From Chthonomonas sp. UBA1950 (GTDB lineage: Bacteria; Armatimonadota; Fimbriimonadia; Fimbriimonadales; Fimbriimonadaceae), in NCBI GenBank assembly GCA_002336105.1, contig DDEQ01000015.1, positions 29,699-93,698 on the forward strand: 64,000 bases of DNA. Direction: 5' to 3'. The notes beneath the pieces are model-generated. The model made no database searches. It was given only the letters and a program-made list of their open reading frames with translations, and was not told where the DNA came from. Position 1 is the stretch's first letter. Each line of letters starts with the position of its first letter. Position numbers and translations under genes: made by a program. Positions 26,107 through 35,214 of this stretch are shown here, one piece after another.

Positions 26107-27713
26107 TTTTTCAGCGCCGTCGGTTGGTTCACGATCTGCGGCTGGAGATGAAACTCTAGCCGGACTTCATATGCTCTCGGCCAGGGCAGAAAAATTCGGA
26201 TATCGGTGATGCCTGAGAATGCGTATTGAGTCGTTCCTGCAAAAAACCGCTTTCCTAAGAACTGATCTCGAAAGAAGTCTTCCAACCTCTTTGCCAAATC
26301 TTGTTGGACAAACTCATTGACCTGTTGATAGACATCAGAATCCATCTCTTCGGTCGTAGCTCCGCCGCGCTCTCGCACCATCCGATAGGCCGCTGGCCGA
26401 GTGTATTTGTGGTAGGCGTAATCATTCACGAACCGATGCAGTAAGAACTCACGCTGGGCGACTTCTCGCGACAACGGGTTCGAATTGATGCGTCGAGCCA
26501 TCAAGTACACGTTTGCCGCAGGGATCGTCGTCCCCATCGTGTTTCCGGCGGTGTTCCAACCGGCATAGGAAAGCAACTTCATGATGCGGGCGTTATCCCA
26601 CAGCGCTTCAAAAAGCTCAGGGTTTGCGGTGCCATCTTTAGCAAGATCAATGTCGGCTACCGCTGTCGGAAAACCCTGATCCAAGTCAGCCTTTAAGCTA
26701 CTCAAGAACTCGGCAAACCGATCCGATCGATGCCCAGGCGTGTTCAAGTAGAGGGTGTAGTCGTAGTCTTCGTCAGAAACTGCCGGTACCGCACCACTCG
26801 CCAAAAGCTGATCCGTGAGACTATCCTTGATCGGTTTCGATTCAAATGGGTTGAACTTATATTTACCGTTTTCATCGGAATAGACGACGCGGACTTTCGG
26901 CGTCCACTTTGCCTGATCAAGCAAGGCTCGGCTCATCAGGACGCTCGCGTGCTGATCAACTCCTTCGCAGAAGTAAACACTGCCACCAAGGCCAAGGTTA
27001 CCGACCATTTTTTTGAGAAGCGCCGTTTCACCTACGTGCGGTCCGTATGGCCTGGCATCGTCTTGCCCAACAATCAGATAATCAAACATGCGCTTCGCTT
27101 GCATGTAGAGCAGTTGCTTCTGCACAGACAAATTGCGTTTGCGCGTGTTCTCGTATTCGGCGACGACTTCATCACCCAATTTGGGTCGAAGTCTCTTAGC
27201 CAGCGCCCCAGACTCTGCATTGTGAGTCATCTCCCATTTGGCTTTGGCTTCTTCGTATTTGCCGAGTTGAAGCCGCCAGGGTTCTGCTTCCTTGGTCGCA
27301 GTCGGTAGCAATCGCATGGTCGCCGAAAACACATAGAGCTTCGTTGAAGGGTGACTTCTGACAATGCTAGAGAGACGCTTGATCCGGCTAATCGCAGCTT
27401 CAGTCGAAACACTGTTGAGTCTGGATTCGATCAATCCTCCGTACTCAACCATGTCGGCGCTGACGATGACCGCAGAAACATCGGAAAGATCAGTTTCTCT
27501 CAGCCACTCAAGAATCTGGTCTGGGCGACCTGGGGTAGTAAAACGCCCCAAAAGTTCGTATGGCGGCATCTCTACCTCTACCCCAGCGACTTTGCCAATC
27601 ATCAGAGCGAACTGTCCGGCCGCAGGTCGGCTATCAAGCGGAATCAGGATGATTTTTTCCGCATGGGAGACGGCCACACACAACGCCATCAATAGGGCCG
27701 TCAGGAACCTCAT
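26103..27713 (-). CDS. DUF4127 family secreted protein
   Basis: The 536-residue protein has a signal peptide (MRFLTALLMALCVAVSHA) followed by the DUF4127 start IILIPLDSRPAAGQF and the motif SADMVEYGGLIESR near 86. Later it has LIVGQDDARPYGPH near 215. The family is widespread in Firmicutes and Armatimonadota, and its activity is not established. Conserved Asp and Arg in LDSRP and QDDARPYG suggest an enzyme active site. It is convergent with the preceding gene (4-base overlap). Confidence 0.85.
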   Translation of the reverse strand: MRFLTALLMALCVAVSHAEKIILIPLDSRPAAGQFALMIGKVAGVEVEMPPYELLGRFTTPGRPDQILEWLRETDLSDVSAVIVSADMVEYGGLIESRLNSVSTEAAISRIKRLSSIVRSHPSTKLYVFSATMRLLPTATKEAEPWRLQLGKYEEAKAKWEMTHNAESGALAKRLRPKLGDEVVAEYENTRKRNLSVQKQLLYMQAKRMFDYLIVGQDDARPYGPHVGETALLKKMVGNLGLGGSVYFCEGVDQHASVLMSRALLDQAKWTPKVRVVYSDENGKYKFNPFESKPIKDSLTDQLLASGAVPAVSDEDYDYTLYLNTPGHRSDRFAEFLSSLKADLDQGFPTAVADIDLAKDGTANPELFEALWDNARIMKLLSYAGWNTAGNTMGTTIPAANVYLMARRINSNPLSREVAQREFLLHRFVNDYAYHKYTRPAAYRMVRERGGATTEEMDSDVYQQVNEFVQQDLAKRLEDFFRDQFLGKRFFAGTTQYAFSGITDIRIFLPWPRAYEVRLEFHLQPQIVNQPTALKN

Positions 27714-27747
27714 CGGAAGGTTAAGTTACCTCAAATAGCGTCAAGTT

Positions 27748-28254
27748 CTATTGCGAACAGGGTTCCTTCTGAGCAATGTACGACTGCAGTTGCTCCGGCG
27801 ATACGATCACAACCGTTGGGTTCGACTCGCGGGCGAACTCTTCGAAGGTCGTCTCAACCAGTTCCCCCGTCTTTGAAAACTCATCGTACATGGCTTGCAG
27901 AACCTGAAGTGCCGTTGGATGTTCAGAAAATGCGTCCACCCACAATCCTGGTTGACCTTTTTCGCTAGCATATGCCACTGCTCCAACGTAGTATTCACTA
28001 GTCGTCTCAGGAGCATCCAATTGAAGCTCAGGTGATGACCATCGACCCTCGCTAACAATAAGCCCGTACTTTTCAAGATGAAGTTTTGCTTCGTCAAAGC
28101 TGAGATGTGTTTTCGAGACCACCAAAGCGCCGACCTCCGGCGTTGCCGCCGTCACCCGATAGCCACCTTTCATCTCGGAAAGGAAAGCAAACCGCGTGTG
28201 AGCAAACTTCTGAGCCGCTTCAGCAAAGTTATCGAAAGGTACTTCCAGGGTCAT
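27748..28254 (-). CDS. Unknown cytoplasmic protein
   Basis: The 168-residue protein has no signal peptide or membrane segment. The N-terminal half (FAEAAQKFAHTRFAFLSEMK, GYRVTAATPEVGALVVSK) has the alternating pattern of a compact alpha/beta fold. The C-terminal helices carry many acidic residues. No family is recognised. It is divergent from acs across 76 bases that contain an 8-bp inverted repeat (ATGTTTTA 28259-28266 / TAAAACAT 28290-28297) and direct TTATAGT repeats, likely promoter elements. Confidence 0.6.
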   Translation of the reverse strand: MTLEVPFDNFAEAAQKFAHTRFAFLSEMKGGYRVTAATPEVGALVVSKTHLSFDEAKLHLEKYGLIVSEGRWSSPELQLDAPETTSEYYVGAVAYASEKGQPGLWVDAFSEHPTALQVLQAMYDEFSKTGELVETTFEEFARESNPTVVIVSPEQLQSYIAQKEPCSQ

Positions 28255-28330
28255 CGCAATGTTTTATAGTTTATGGCTTATTTATAGTGTAAAACATGCG
28301 TTCAGGCGCAAAGACGAGGCCTAAAAGACA

Positions 28331-30346
28331 ATGTCGCAGTCAAACCAACCCACGATAAACACCCTTCTGCAAGAGGATCGGACGTTCGCTCCGTCCCCAG
28401 CATTTGTGGCAACAGCCAACGCAGGTGACCCCGAAATCTATGAACGGGCAAACGAAGACTATCTGGCATGGTGGGAGGGATGGGCAAAACAGCTAGATTG
28501 GTTTAATCCCTGGCACACCGTTTGCGAGTTCGAGCCGCCAAATGCAAAGTGGTTCATTGGGGGACAAATCAATGCTTGCTACAACTGTGTCGACCGACAC
28601 GCTGATGGAGATCGGCGAGACAAAGTTGCCATCGTCTTTGAGGGCGAACCTGGCGATGTTCGCAAGATCACCTATCAGGAACTAAAAGACGAAGTCAGCC
28701 AGATTGCAAACGGGCTGAAAGCACTCGGGGTTCGAAAAGGAGATCGAGTCTGCATCTACATGCCCATGATCCCAGAGCTCGGGATGACCATGCTTGCGTG
28801 CGCACGAATCGGTGCCGCTCATACGGTCGTTTTCGGGGGATTCAGCTCAGACTCTCTTCAAGAACGAGCCAATGATGCTCAAGCCAAGGTGATTGTCACC
28901 GCTGATGGTGGCTGGAGGCGTGGCAACATCGTTCCTCTACTCAAAATCACCCAGGAAGCGATCGTGCAAGGTTGTCACACGGTCGAAAAGGTCCTAGTAT
29001 TTGACCGAATCGGCAAAGAAGATCTTCCAGATGACGGCTTTTATGTGCCTTGGTCCAAAGGCGTCCGAGCTCAATCGACCGAATGCGCTTGCGAACCGAT
29101 GGATAGCGAAGACATGCTTTTCATCCTGTACACAAGCGGCTCGACAGGAAAACCAAAGGGCATTGTTCACACTACCGGTGGATACCTGACGAGCACTTAC
29201 GCTACGAGCAAACTCGTATTCGACCTTAAGGAAGACGATCTGCACTTTTGCACCGCTGACTGCGGCTGGATCACAGGGCACTCTTACATCGTTTATGGCC
29301 CTCTTGCGAACGGAGCTTCTGTTCTGATGTACGAAGGGGCACCAGACACACCAGACAAGGATCGCTTCTGGCGCATCATCGAAAAGCACAAGGCAACTAT
29401 TCTTTACACGGCTCCAACGGCGATTCGAGCGTTTATGAAATGGGGCAACCAATATCCAGAGCGATGCGATCTTTCTTCGCTCCGTTTGCTTGGAAGCGTG
29501 GGCGAACCGATCAACCCAGAAGCATGGATTTGGTATCACAAGGTGATCGGTGCCGAGAAGTGTCCCGTCGTCGATACCTGGTGGCAGACTGAAACCGGTG
29601 CAATTATGATCTCGCCTCTGCCGGGTGTCACCTCAACCAAGCCCGGAAGCGCTACCCATCCTTTCCCTGGCATCGCGATTCGAGTTCTCGACGACGATGG
29701 GAATGGACCTTCGATCACTGGCCCAAGTCAAACAGGTGGGCAGGATGTTGGAGGATTTCTTGTCCTCGACCGCCCATGGCCCTCGATGACTCGCGGCATT
29801 TTCAACGACCCAGATCGTTTCGAGAAAACTTACTGGTCGCGATTCCCGGGTAAGTATTTTGCCGGCGATGGCACCAAAGCTGACGCCGATGGTTACATCT
29901 GGCTCTTGGGTCGTGTGGATGACATCATGCTTGTTGCAGGACATAACATTTCGACGATGGAAGTCGAAAGCGCCCTAGTGAGCCATCCAGCCATTGCAGA
30001 AGCCGCCGTAATTGGCAAGACTCACGACCTTAAAGGTCAAGCTATCGCGGCTTTTGTCATCTTGAGAGCCGGCCCGCATTATGATCCAGCATTGTCTCCA
30101 GACGAAGCTGAGCGGGATGCGTTTATTAATGAGCTAAAGGCTCACGTGGCGCTGAAGATCGGCGCTATTGCACGTCCAGACGACGTCTACATCACCGCCG
30201 AACTTCCAAAGACTCGTAGCGGCAAGATCATGCGCAGATTGCTTCGCGACGTTGCCGAAGGGAGAGCGTTGGGTGACACCACAACTCTAGCCGACCCGTC
30301 AGTTGTGAATTCGCTCAAGAGTCAATACGAGGACAAAGAAAGCTAA
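28331..30346 (+). CDS. acs: Acetyl-CoA synthetase
   Basis: Acs activates acetate to acetyl-CoA through acetyl-AMP. The 671 residues show the N-terminal ACAS region (WFNPWHTVCEFEPPNAKWF split by turns), ATP-binding YTSGSTGKPKG near 268, VDTWWQTETG near 415 and the catalytic lysine in TRSGKIMRRLLRD near 640. Its length is typical. The lysine is the usual site of acetylation control. It stands alone, upstream of a TrmB regulator gene that may sense metabolic state. Confidence 0.95.
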   Translation: MSQSNQPTINTLLQEDRTFAPSPAFVATANAGDPEIYERANEDYLAWWEGWAKQLDWFNPWHTVCEFEPPNAKWFIGGQINACYNCVDRHADGDRRDKVAIVFEGEPGDVRKITYQELKDEVSQIANGLKALGVRKGDRVCIYMPMIPELGMTMLACARIGAAHTVVFGGFSSDSLQERANDAQAKVIVTADGGWRRGNIVPLLKITQEAIVQGCHTVEKVLVFDRIGKEDLPDDGFYVPWSKGVRAQSTECACEPMDSEDMLFILYTSGSTGKPKGIVHTTGGYLTSTYATSKLVFDLKEDDLHFCTADCGWITGHSYIVYGPLANGASVLMYEGAPDTPDKDRFWRIIEKHKATILYTAPTAIRAFMKWGNQYPERCDLSSLRLLGSVGEPINPEAWIWYHKVIGAEKCPVVDTWWQTETGAIMISPLPGVTSTKPGSATHPFPGIAIRVLDDDGNGPSITGPSQTGGQDVGGFLVLDRPWPSMTRGIFNDPDRFEKTYWSRFPGKYFAGDGTKADADGYIWLLGRVDDIMLVAGHNISTMEVESALVSHPAIAEAAVIGKTHDLKGQAIAAFVILRAGPHYDPALSPDEAERDAFINELKAHVALKIGAIARPDDVYITAELPKTRSGKIMRRLLRDVAEGRALGDTTTLADPSVVNSLKSQYEDKES

Positions 30347-30392
30347 GCTCATTTCTAGCCATGCTTCTTCGTAGCACGCGCTACAATGAGGC

Positions 30393-31160
30393 ATGGCTGT
30401 GGAAGACGGAATTGCTGCGTTAGTTCGCCTCGGATTCACTGACTTAGAGGCACGAATCTATGCGTTTCTGGTTGCCAACAGCCCTTCCACCGGTTACCGG
30501 ATCTCGCAGGGAATCGGCAAACCCGTAGCGAACACCTACAAGGCGCTACAGACTCTAGAACGAAAAGGCGCGATTCTGATCGACCCATCGGGCAAGCGGC
30601 AGTGCTCGGCAATTCCGCCAACTGACCTACTCGATCAGTTGGGGCGCAACTATGAATCTCAGCGTTCGCAAGCCGAACTAGCTCTGAAAGATCTCGGCCA
30701 ACCCGCTCAGAGTAACGCAGTCTTCACCTTATCAACACTCGGAGCAACCTTTGCTCGAGCCCAGCAACTTATCGCCACAGCCCAGCAAGTGATTCTTATC
30801 AGTTGCCCAACGTCCTTGACTTCAGAATTCCAGACCGAGTTGCTCGCCGCACACTTGAGGGAAGTTCTCGTGTGCGCGTTTGCCAACATCGAAACACTCG
30901 AATACGACGTCACGATCCCAAGCGAAGAGCCAGACACACTCCTCATCGTCGTCGATCAAAAGAGCTTTGTCAGTGCTTCATTCACGTCGGGTGATTTCGC
31001 TGATGGGTTTGCCGGGACAGATTCATCGCTTGCAAAAGCGCTTCACGACGGACTCGCGGCGGAGATCACACTTTCTAACCTTCGCCGACGAATCGAAGAT
31101 GGCGCTGGTCAGAAGCGACTCACCCGTGCATTGGAAGCTCACAAAGGGCGAACCATTTAG
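30393..31160 (+). CDS. TrmB-family transcriptional regulator
   Basis: The 255-residue protein has an N-terminal winged helix of TrmB type (LVRLGFTDLEARIYAFLV, then GYRISQGIGKPVANTYKALQ, about 9-55). A PLD-like effector region (about 110-220) follows. TrmB proteins typically bind sugars or other metabolites. It lies between acs and the ccm genes with 46 bases upstream, and could control either. A ligand cannot be inferred. Confidence 0.8.
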   Translation: MAVEDGIAALVRLGFTDLEARIYAFLVANSPSTGYRISQGIGKPVANTYKALQTLERKGAILIDPSGKRQCSAIPPTDLLDQLGRNYESQRSQAELALKDLGQPAQSNAVFTLSTLGATFARAQQLIATAQQVILISCPTSLTSEFQTELLAAHLREVLVCAFANIETLEYDVTIPSEEPDTLLIVVDQKSFVSASFTSGDFADGFAGTDSSLAKALHDGLAAEITLSNLRRRIEDGAGQKRLTRALEAHKGRTI

Positions 31161-31186
31161 CCACCTGAACCATTTACCAGCAGTTT

Positions 31187-31783
31187 TTGTTCACAATATG
31201 CGTTGTGCTGGTGGTCGACAGTCTTGGCAAACGATATGGAAGAAGGTGGATATTCCGTCAAATCTCGTTTTCTGTCAGCATTGGAGATCGTCTCGCGATC
31301 TTAGGTCATAACGGGTCCGGAAAATCGACTCTCCTCAAGTCCCTTGCTGGACTGATCCCGCCCACCGAAGGAACAATCAAGCTGGACGGCGATTCCCGTA
31401 TAAGTCTCGGCTATGCCGCGCTCGAAATGGCACTCTACCCCCAGCTTTCGGTTGCCGAGCACCTGCAACTGAGCGCTGATTTGCGCGGAGTCCCAGCTCG
31501 AACCGACGAGTTACTTAAACGAGTCAATCTTGAGTATGCCGCTGACTATCTAGCTTCGGCTCTTTCCACCGGCATGAAGGCAAGGCTGAAGCTCGCGATG
31601 GCGATTCAACCCGAGCCCAAAGTGTTGCTGCTTGACGAGCCAGGAGCAAGCCTTGACGAAGCTGGTCGGACGCTGGTTCAAGAAATCGCTGAAGAACAGG
31701 CTTCACGTGGAGCGTTGATCGTAGCCACGAACGAACCGCAGGAAAGGAGGTTAGCGACCCATGAACTCGTCTTGGCGGAGTGA
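31187..31783 (+). CDS. ccmA: Haem exporter ATP-binding protein CcmA-like
   Basis: The 198-residue ABC ATPase has Walker A GHNGSGKSTLL near 40, a signature region with a weakened LSTGMKARL, and Walker B VLLLDEPGASLD near 147. It overlaps a CcmB-like permease gene and is followed by a CcmC/CcsA-type gene, so a role in cytochrome c maturation (haem handling in the membrane) is likely. Candidate starts are TTG 31187, GTG 31205 or GTG 31211; none has a strong ribosome site. Confidence 0.8.
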   Translation: MFTICVVLVVDSLGKRYGRRWIFRQISFSVSIGDRLAILGHNGSGKSTLLKSLAGLIPPTEGTIKLDGDSRISLGYAALEMALYPQLSVAEHLQLSADLRGVPARTDELLKRVNLEYAADYLASALSTGMKARLKLAMAIQPEPKVLLLDEPGASLDEAGRTLVQEIAEEQASRGALIVATNEPQERRLATHELVLAE

Positions 31784-32447
31784 AATTTTCGCCGTTTTTC
31801 GGAAGGAAGTGATGACAGAGCTGCGGTCTCGTAGTGGTCTCACTACGGGCGCGCTTTTTGCCTTTGTCACCGTAGTCACGATTGCGCTCGCCACATATAA
31901 CCAAAGAATCGAGAAGAATTTGGCGGCGGCTCTGGTTTGGAACGCGATCATGTTTTCGTCGATTCTTTCTCTACCGCGAACCTTTATTGGGGAGGAAGAG
32001 GCTGGGACAGGCGATTTGCTCCGCCTCATGGCTCGCCCACATGCCGTCTTCTGGGGCAAATCTCTTTTTAACGTCGTTCAGGCACTGTTGACAGGGATTG
32101 TGTTGAGCGTCATGTTCATCATCTTTACGAACATAAAACTCACGGTTCCTTGGCTTTACGCTGTTTCCCTAGTCTTTGGTTGTATATCTCTGGCAGGTGC
32201 GGTCACGATCTGCGGAGCACTCGTATGCCGAGCAAATAATCGTTATGCACTGGCCGCCGCTGTTGCAGTGCCGATATTGCTGCCCCTTATCTCGTTAGGA
32301 ATTACAGGAGTGCGTATCGGAATAGGCCCATTCGAAACAGACGCGTCATTTTTGGGTGGCGTGCGTGCTGGATACGGATTAATCGGATACGCTATTGCGA
32401 CCCTCGTAATTGGTCCCCCACTTTACGCGGCGGTGTGGAAATCGTGA
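31761..32447 (+). CDS. ccmB: Haem exporter permease CcmB-like
   Basis: The 228-residue protein has six hydrophobic segments and the CcmB start (FRKEVMTELRSRSGL) and loop (LPRTFIGEEEAGTGDLLRLM). GGAGG lies upstream (31744-31750). It overlaps the ccmA-like gene by 23 bases and the next gene by 13 or fewer. CcmB pairs with CcmA to drive haem chaperone release in studied systems. Confidence 0.88.
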   Translation: MNSSWRSEIFAVFRKEVMTELRSRSGLTTGALFAFVTVVTIALATYNQRIEKNLAAALVWNAIMFSSILSLPRTFIGEEEAGTGDLLRLMARPHAVFWGKSLFNVVQALLTGIVLSVMFIIFTNIKLTVPWLYAVSLVFGCISLAGAVTICGALVCRANNRYALAAAVAVPILLPLISLGITGVRIGIGPFETDASFLGGVRAGYGLIGYAIATLVIGPPLYAAVWKS

Positions 32448-33742
32448 AGATATTCTCTTGGGTTTTGCTGATAGCTGGTCTGTTGTTCGCGTCGATGGTC
32501 CGAACAAAAGGAATGGATGCCAGTCTGTCCGGCAACCCGGATAGCGAGCGAATGATGCTCTGGCTCATTGCCGCGCCCACGTTTTTTGCCAACTTCTTAC
32601 TCATCGGAGCAATGACTCGACTTGCCGATGGCATGAAGAAAGCCGCCCTCGGGTTATTGCTTTCGCTTGGCTACCTTTGCCTTGCCCCGGTTCTGCTACA
32701 ACTAGCCACCGAGGTTGAATTCTCATTCGTGGTCCTGTCGGGTCCGCTGCTCCTCACCGGGATCAACTTCGTTATTCTGTTTGGAACCGGTAAAAAAGCT
32801 GAGATGGAGTTGCCAGCCTTGGCACTATCATTTGCGGCAGGCTACGTTGTTTCCGTTGGCCTCGGCGTGCTCGACGTTTCAGTAAGGCCGTTGCCAGATA
32901 TCGACCAATTTCCGCTGCCGATTTTGGCGGTTATCCTTGGTGCTGTCATCGTTACCGCGCTGTCGTCGGTGTTCTACAAGTTAGTTGATGGAAGTTTTGA
33001 ACTCGTGAAAACCCTTGCCAAGATCGTTTTTGCCATCGCGGTCTCGTTCGCAACCTTCCTCAGTTACGCAGTTCAAGACGCGGCTTCGTTCCAAAAGCCG
33101 GAGCTCGCTCGAATCTTCTTTTGGCACTTCCCTTGTCCCATTATGGCGACGGGATTGATCTGCATCGGAGCATGGTTCAGCTTCAAATACTTGCAAACCA
33201 AGGACCTCGCTTGGGATGCGCGAGCTTCCGCAACTAACGAACTCGGCTACATTTTTTGCCTTGCCACGATGACAACGGGGATTCTGTTCTCCTACGTGCA
33301 ATGGGGAGATTGGTGGCAGTGGGACCCGCGCCAAACATCGTTCCTTATCGTTCTGCTGATCTATCTGGCTTACTTCGTCCTTCGGGGCGCGATGCCCGAC
33401 GAAGATCGTCGCGCGGCAAACTCTGGAGCCTATGCTTTGGCAGCGTTGGGTCCAGCCCTATTTCTGATTTTTGTCTTCCCGCGTTTGCCACAGATCGCTC
33501 AAGCTTCGTTCCACCCAACGAAGTCGATCATGGCAGGCGAAATCAAAGGCTACTATGCCTACGTTATTTCCGCGACGATGACCCTTTCTTTGGTCTTCTC
33601 GGTCTGGCTTTATAAGATGCGGGTTGCCGCATCGCTGTTCGAACAAGAGGTGAATAACAACGATGGAACAATGGAAACTAATCGCATCACTCCCACCCCT
33701 ACTGGTGTGGTTCGGCCTGTTCGCGTACCTGATCAGGACTGA
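32435..33742 (+). CDS. CcmC/CcsA-type cytochrome c assembly protein, long form
   Basis: The 435-residue membrane protein has about 11 hydrophobic segments. The tryptophan-rich haem motif WGDWWQWDPRQTSFLI lies near residue 288-303, the hallmark of CcmC, CcmF and CcsA proteins that present haem to apocytochrome. It is longer than usual CcmC (~240 residues), with an N-terminal extension of several helices. Start is GTG 32435 or GTG 32444 (the latter overlapping the ccmB stop as GTGA). Its 3' end overlaps the ccmD-like gene by 80 bases in another frame. Confidence 0.82.
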   Translation: MEIVKIFSWVLLIAGLLFASMVRTKGMDASLSGNPDSERMMLWLIAAPTFFANFLLIGAMTRLADGMKKAALGLLLSLGYLCLAPVLLQLATEVEFSFVVLSGPLLLTGINFVILFGTGKKAEMELPALALSFAAGYVVSVGLGVLDVSVRPLPDIDQFPLPILAVILGAVIVTALSSVFYKLVDGSFELVKTLAKIVFAIAVSFATFLSYAVQDAASFQKPELARIFFWHFPCPIMATGLICIGAWFSFKYLQTKDLAWDARASATNELGYIFCLATMTTGILFSYVQWGDWWQWDPRQTSFLIVLLIYLAYFVLRGAMPDEDRRAANSGAYALAALGPALFLIFVFPRLPQIAQASFHPTKSIMAGEIKGYYAYVISATMTLSLVFSVWLYKMRVAASLFEQEVNNNDGTMETNRITPTPTGVVRPVRVPDQD

Positions 33743-33773
33743 CCGAATCGTGCGCCGCACAAAGAGCAAGTAG
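33663..33773 (+). CDS. CcmD-like 36-residue membrane peptide
   Basis: This tiny ORF (MEQWKLIASLPPLLVWFGL...) has one hydrophobic helix (about 6-24) and a basic tail RIVRRTKSK. These are features of CcmD, the small partner of the CcmABC complex. It starts at an ATG with GAGGTG about 10 bases upstream (33647 area) and overlaps the 3' end of the CcmC-like gene out of frame. Its place directly after ccmA-ccmB-ccmC supports the assignment. The sequence is too short for homology alone to decide. Confidence 0.6.
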   Translation: MEQWKLIASLPPLLVWFGLFAYLIRTDRIVRRTKSK

Positions 33774-33854
33774 CTGGCGAGCGTGATGAGCCAAACGTCT
33801 TGCCCATTGCCCAGCAGGAATGCCTGTATAGCGAAAAGTCTGGAACTATCGCCA

Positions 33855-33901
33855 AACATGAACGGTTGATCTAGCCAAGGGTAAGCTCAACCGTTCATGT
33901 T
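33855..33901. promoter_or_regulatory. 15-bp perfect inverted repeat enclosing the ECF sigma start codon
   Basis: Arms AACATGAACGGTTGA (33855-33869) and TCAACCGTTCATGTT (33887-33901) are exact complements with a 17-base loop. The sigma factor ATG (33897-33899) is in the right arm, and the nearest ribosome-site-like AAGGG (33877-33881) is in the loop. In mRNA the stem would bury the start codon. It could instead be the ccm operon terminator, but no T-run follows. Confidence 0.6.
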
Positions 33902-34463
33902 CTTCGGCAGACGCGACAAACGCGAAGCATTTGAAAGACAGGCGGAGAAAGTTTTCCCCTCGGTCTTTGGCACAGCGTTACGTCTGACACGTTCTCGCGA
34001 AGAAGCTGAGGATATCGCACAAGAGGCGATTGTTCGCGCATATGATGCTTTTGACCGTTTCGACGGTTCGAACTTCAAGGCATGGATACTTCGCATTCTA
34101 ACGAACCTGTATATCAACAAATACAGGCAACGGCAGCGAGGTCCGCAACTCGGCTCTCTTGATGGTGAGAACGCCGTCGAACCCGTATCGGCTGAAGCGG
34201 AGATCCCAGATCGAGTGCTTTTTCAAGAGGCCCTCGGAACAGAGATTGAGGAAGCCCTCGCGAAAGTCCCTACGGATTTTCGAATGGCGGTTATCCTCAG
34301 CGACATAGAAGGCATGAGCTATCAAGAAATAGCGGATGCAACCGACGTCCCGATTGGGACTGTTCGGTCGCGATTAGCCCGAGGTCGGTCGATGCTCCGA
34401 AAATCCTTGGAATCTTTTGCGCTCCGCGAAGGTTATATCAAAGAGGGAGAAGTCGAAGAATGA
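33897..34463 (+). CDS. ECF-family RNA polymerase sigma factor
   Basis: The 188-residue sigma factor has region 2 (EKVFPSVFGTALRLTRSREEAEDIAQEAIVRAYDAF is split across 2.1-2.2, about 18-50, with FKAWILRILTNLYINKYR in 2.3-2.4) and region 4 with helix-turn-helix MSYQEIADATDVPIGTVRSRL near 140-160. It is coupled by ATGA to a gene for an anti-sigma-like membrane protein. Regulon and signal are unknown. The start codon lies within a strong stem (see 33855-33901). Confidence 0.93.
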   Translation: MFFGRRDKREAFERQAEKVFPSVFGTALRLTRSREEAEDIAQEAIVRAYDAFDRFDGSNFKAWILRILTNLYINKYRQRQRGPQLGSLDGENAVEPVSAEAEIPDRVLFQEALGTEIEEALAKVPTDFRMAVILSDIEGMSYQEIADATDVPIGTVRSRLARGRSMLRKSLESFALREGYIKEGEVEE

Positions 34464-35191
34464 ATCCACTGGATCTTCATGCTTATGCTGACGGGGAGTT
34501 AAGCCCCGAACAGGCAGCCGCTATAAAGGAGTTATTGCGAAATGACCCCAAAGCCGCGGCAGAATACAACGCGATCCTTAACCTGAAGGATTTCACCAAG
34601 GCTTCGGCACCAAAACTCACCTCAGATGAGGCTTGGAAGGCATGTCAAGGTCGGCTTCGCGAGTTGGATCGTTCCAGCAACGTGGAGTTTTATGTTCGAA
34701 AGTATGCGTGGGGCCTGTGCGCTGCATTCTTTATCTGCATTCTTTCGGCTAGGTTCTTTGTTCAGGGCGTTCAGGGTCAAAGCGTTCAAAGCGCAGATCT
34801 GCTGAAGCTCTCAAATGGTCTGATCTCCAAGAAGGCACCTGACAACTCCGCTCGCGATCAATGGCTCGACGGAATATTGGGGCACGCTAAGCAAGCGATT
34901 TCCACCGACCAAATCACCATTTTAGGTGGTTCAACCGGATTTGTCGATGGCACGAAGGTTTCGAGTCTTGACATCACAGATGGTCAAGGTCTGATGCGAT
35001 TAATTATCGTTCGCGGCCAACTTCACGTAGAAGATTCTCAGCTCATGCCAGGCTCACCTGCCGTTCACGCTGGAACGCTAGGCAACTCCAACTGCGTTTC
35101 TTGGAACGTCAACAACATGACCGTGATTCTTGCCGCTCCGCGCACCTTTGATGAGTTGCAAAGCATCGCAAGCCGAGTCGCGATTCACTAG
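34460..35191 (+). CDS. Probable anti-sigma factor, membrane-anchored, without zinc cysteines
   Basis: The 243-residue protein has a cytoplasmic N-terminal domain resembling the anti-sigma zinc-finger fold (LHAYADGELSPEQAAAI at 5-21), but the usual HxxxCxxC pattern is missing: only the His remains. A single membrane helix (GLCAAFFICILSARFFVQ, about 88-105) is followed by an exported domain of ~135 residues. Coupling to the ECF gene supports an anti-sigma role. It would inhibit the sigma factor until an envelope signal. Confidence 0.78.
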   Translation: MNPLDLHAYADGELSPEQAAAIKELLRNDPKAAAEYNAILNLKDFTKASAPKLTSDEAWKACQGRLRELDRSSNVEFYVRKYAWGLCAAFFICILSARFFVQGVQGQSVQSADLLKLSNGLISKKAPDNSARDQWLDGILGHAKQAISTDQITILGGSTGFVDGTKVSSLDITDGQGLMRLIIVRGQLHVEDSQLMPGSPAVHAGTLGNSNCVSWNVNNMTVILAAPRTFDELQSIASRVAIH

Positions 35192-35214
35192 GCCTCCCCT
35201 CACCCCTAGAAAAG

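Noticed and set aside
28511..28525. Sequence TGGCAC-N5-TTGC resembling a sigma-54 promoter
   Set aside because: It lies inside acs codons (WHTVC region), about 180 bases after the start, with no gene starting downstream in a suitable place. Kept only as coincidence unless RpoN binding is shown.
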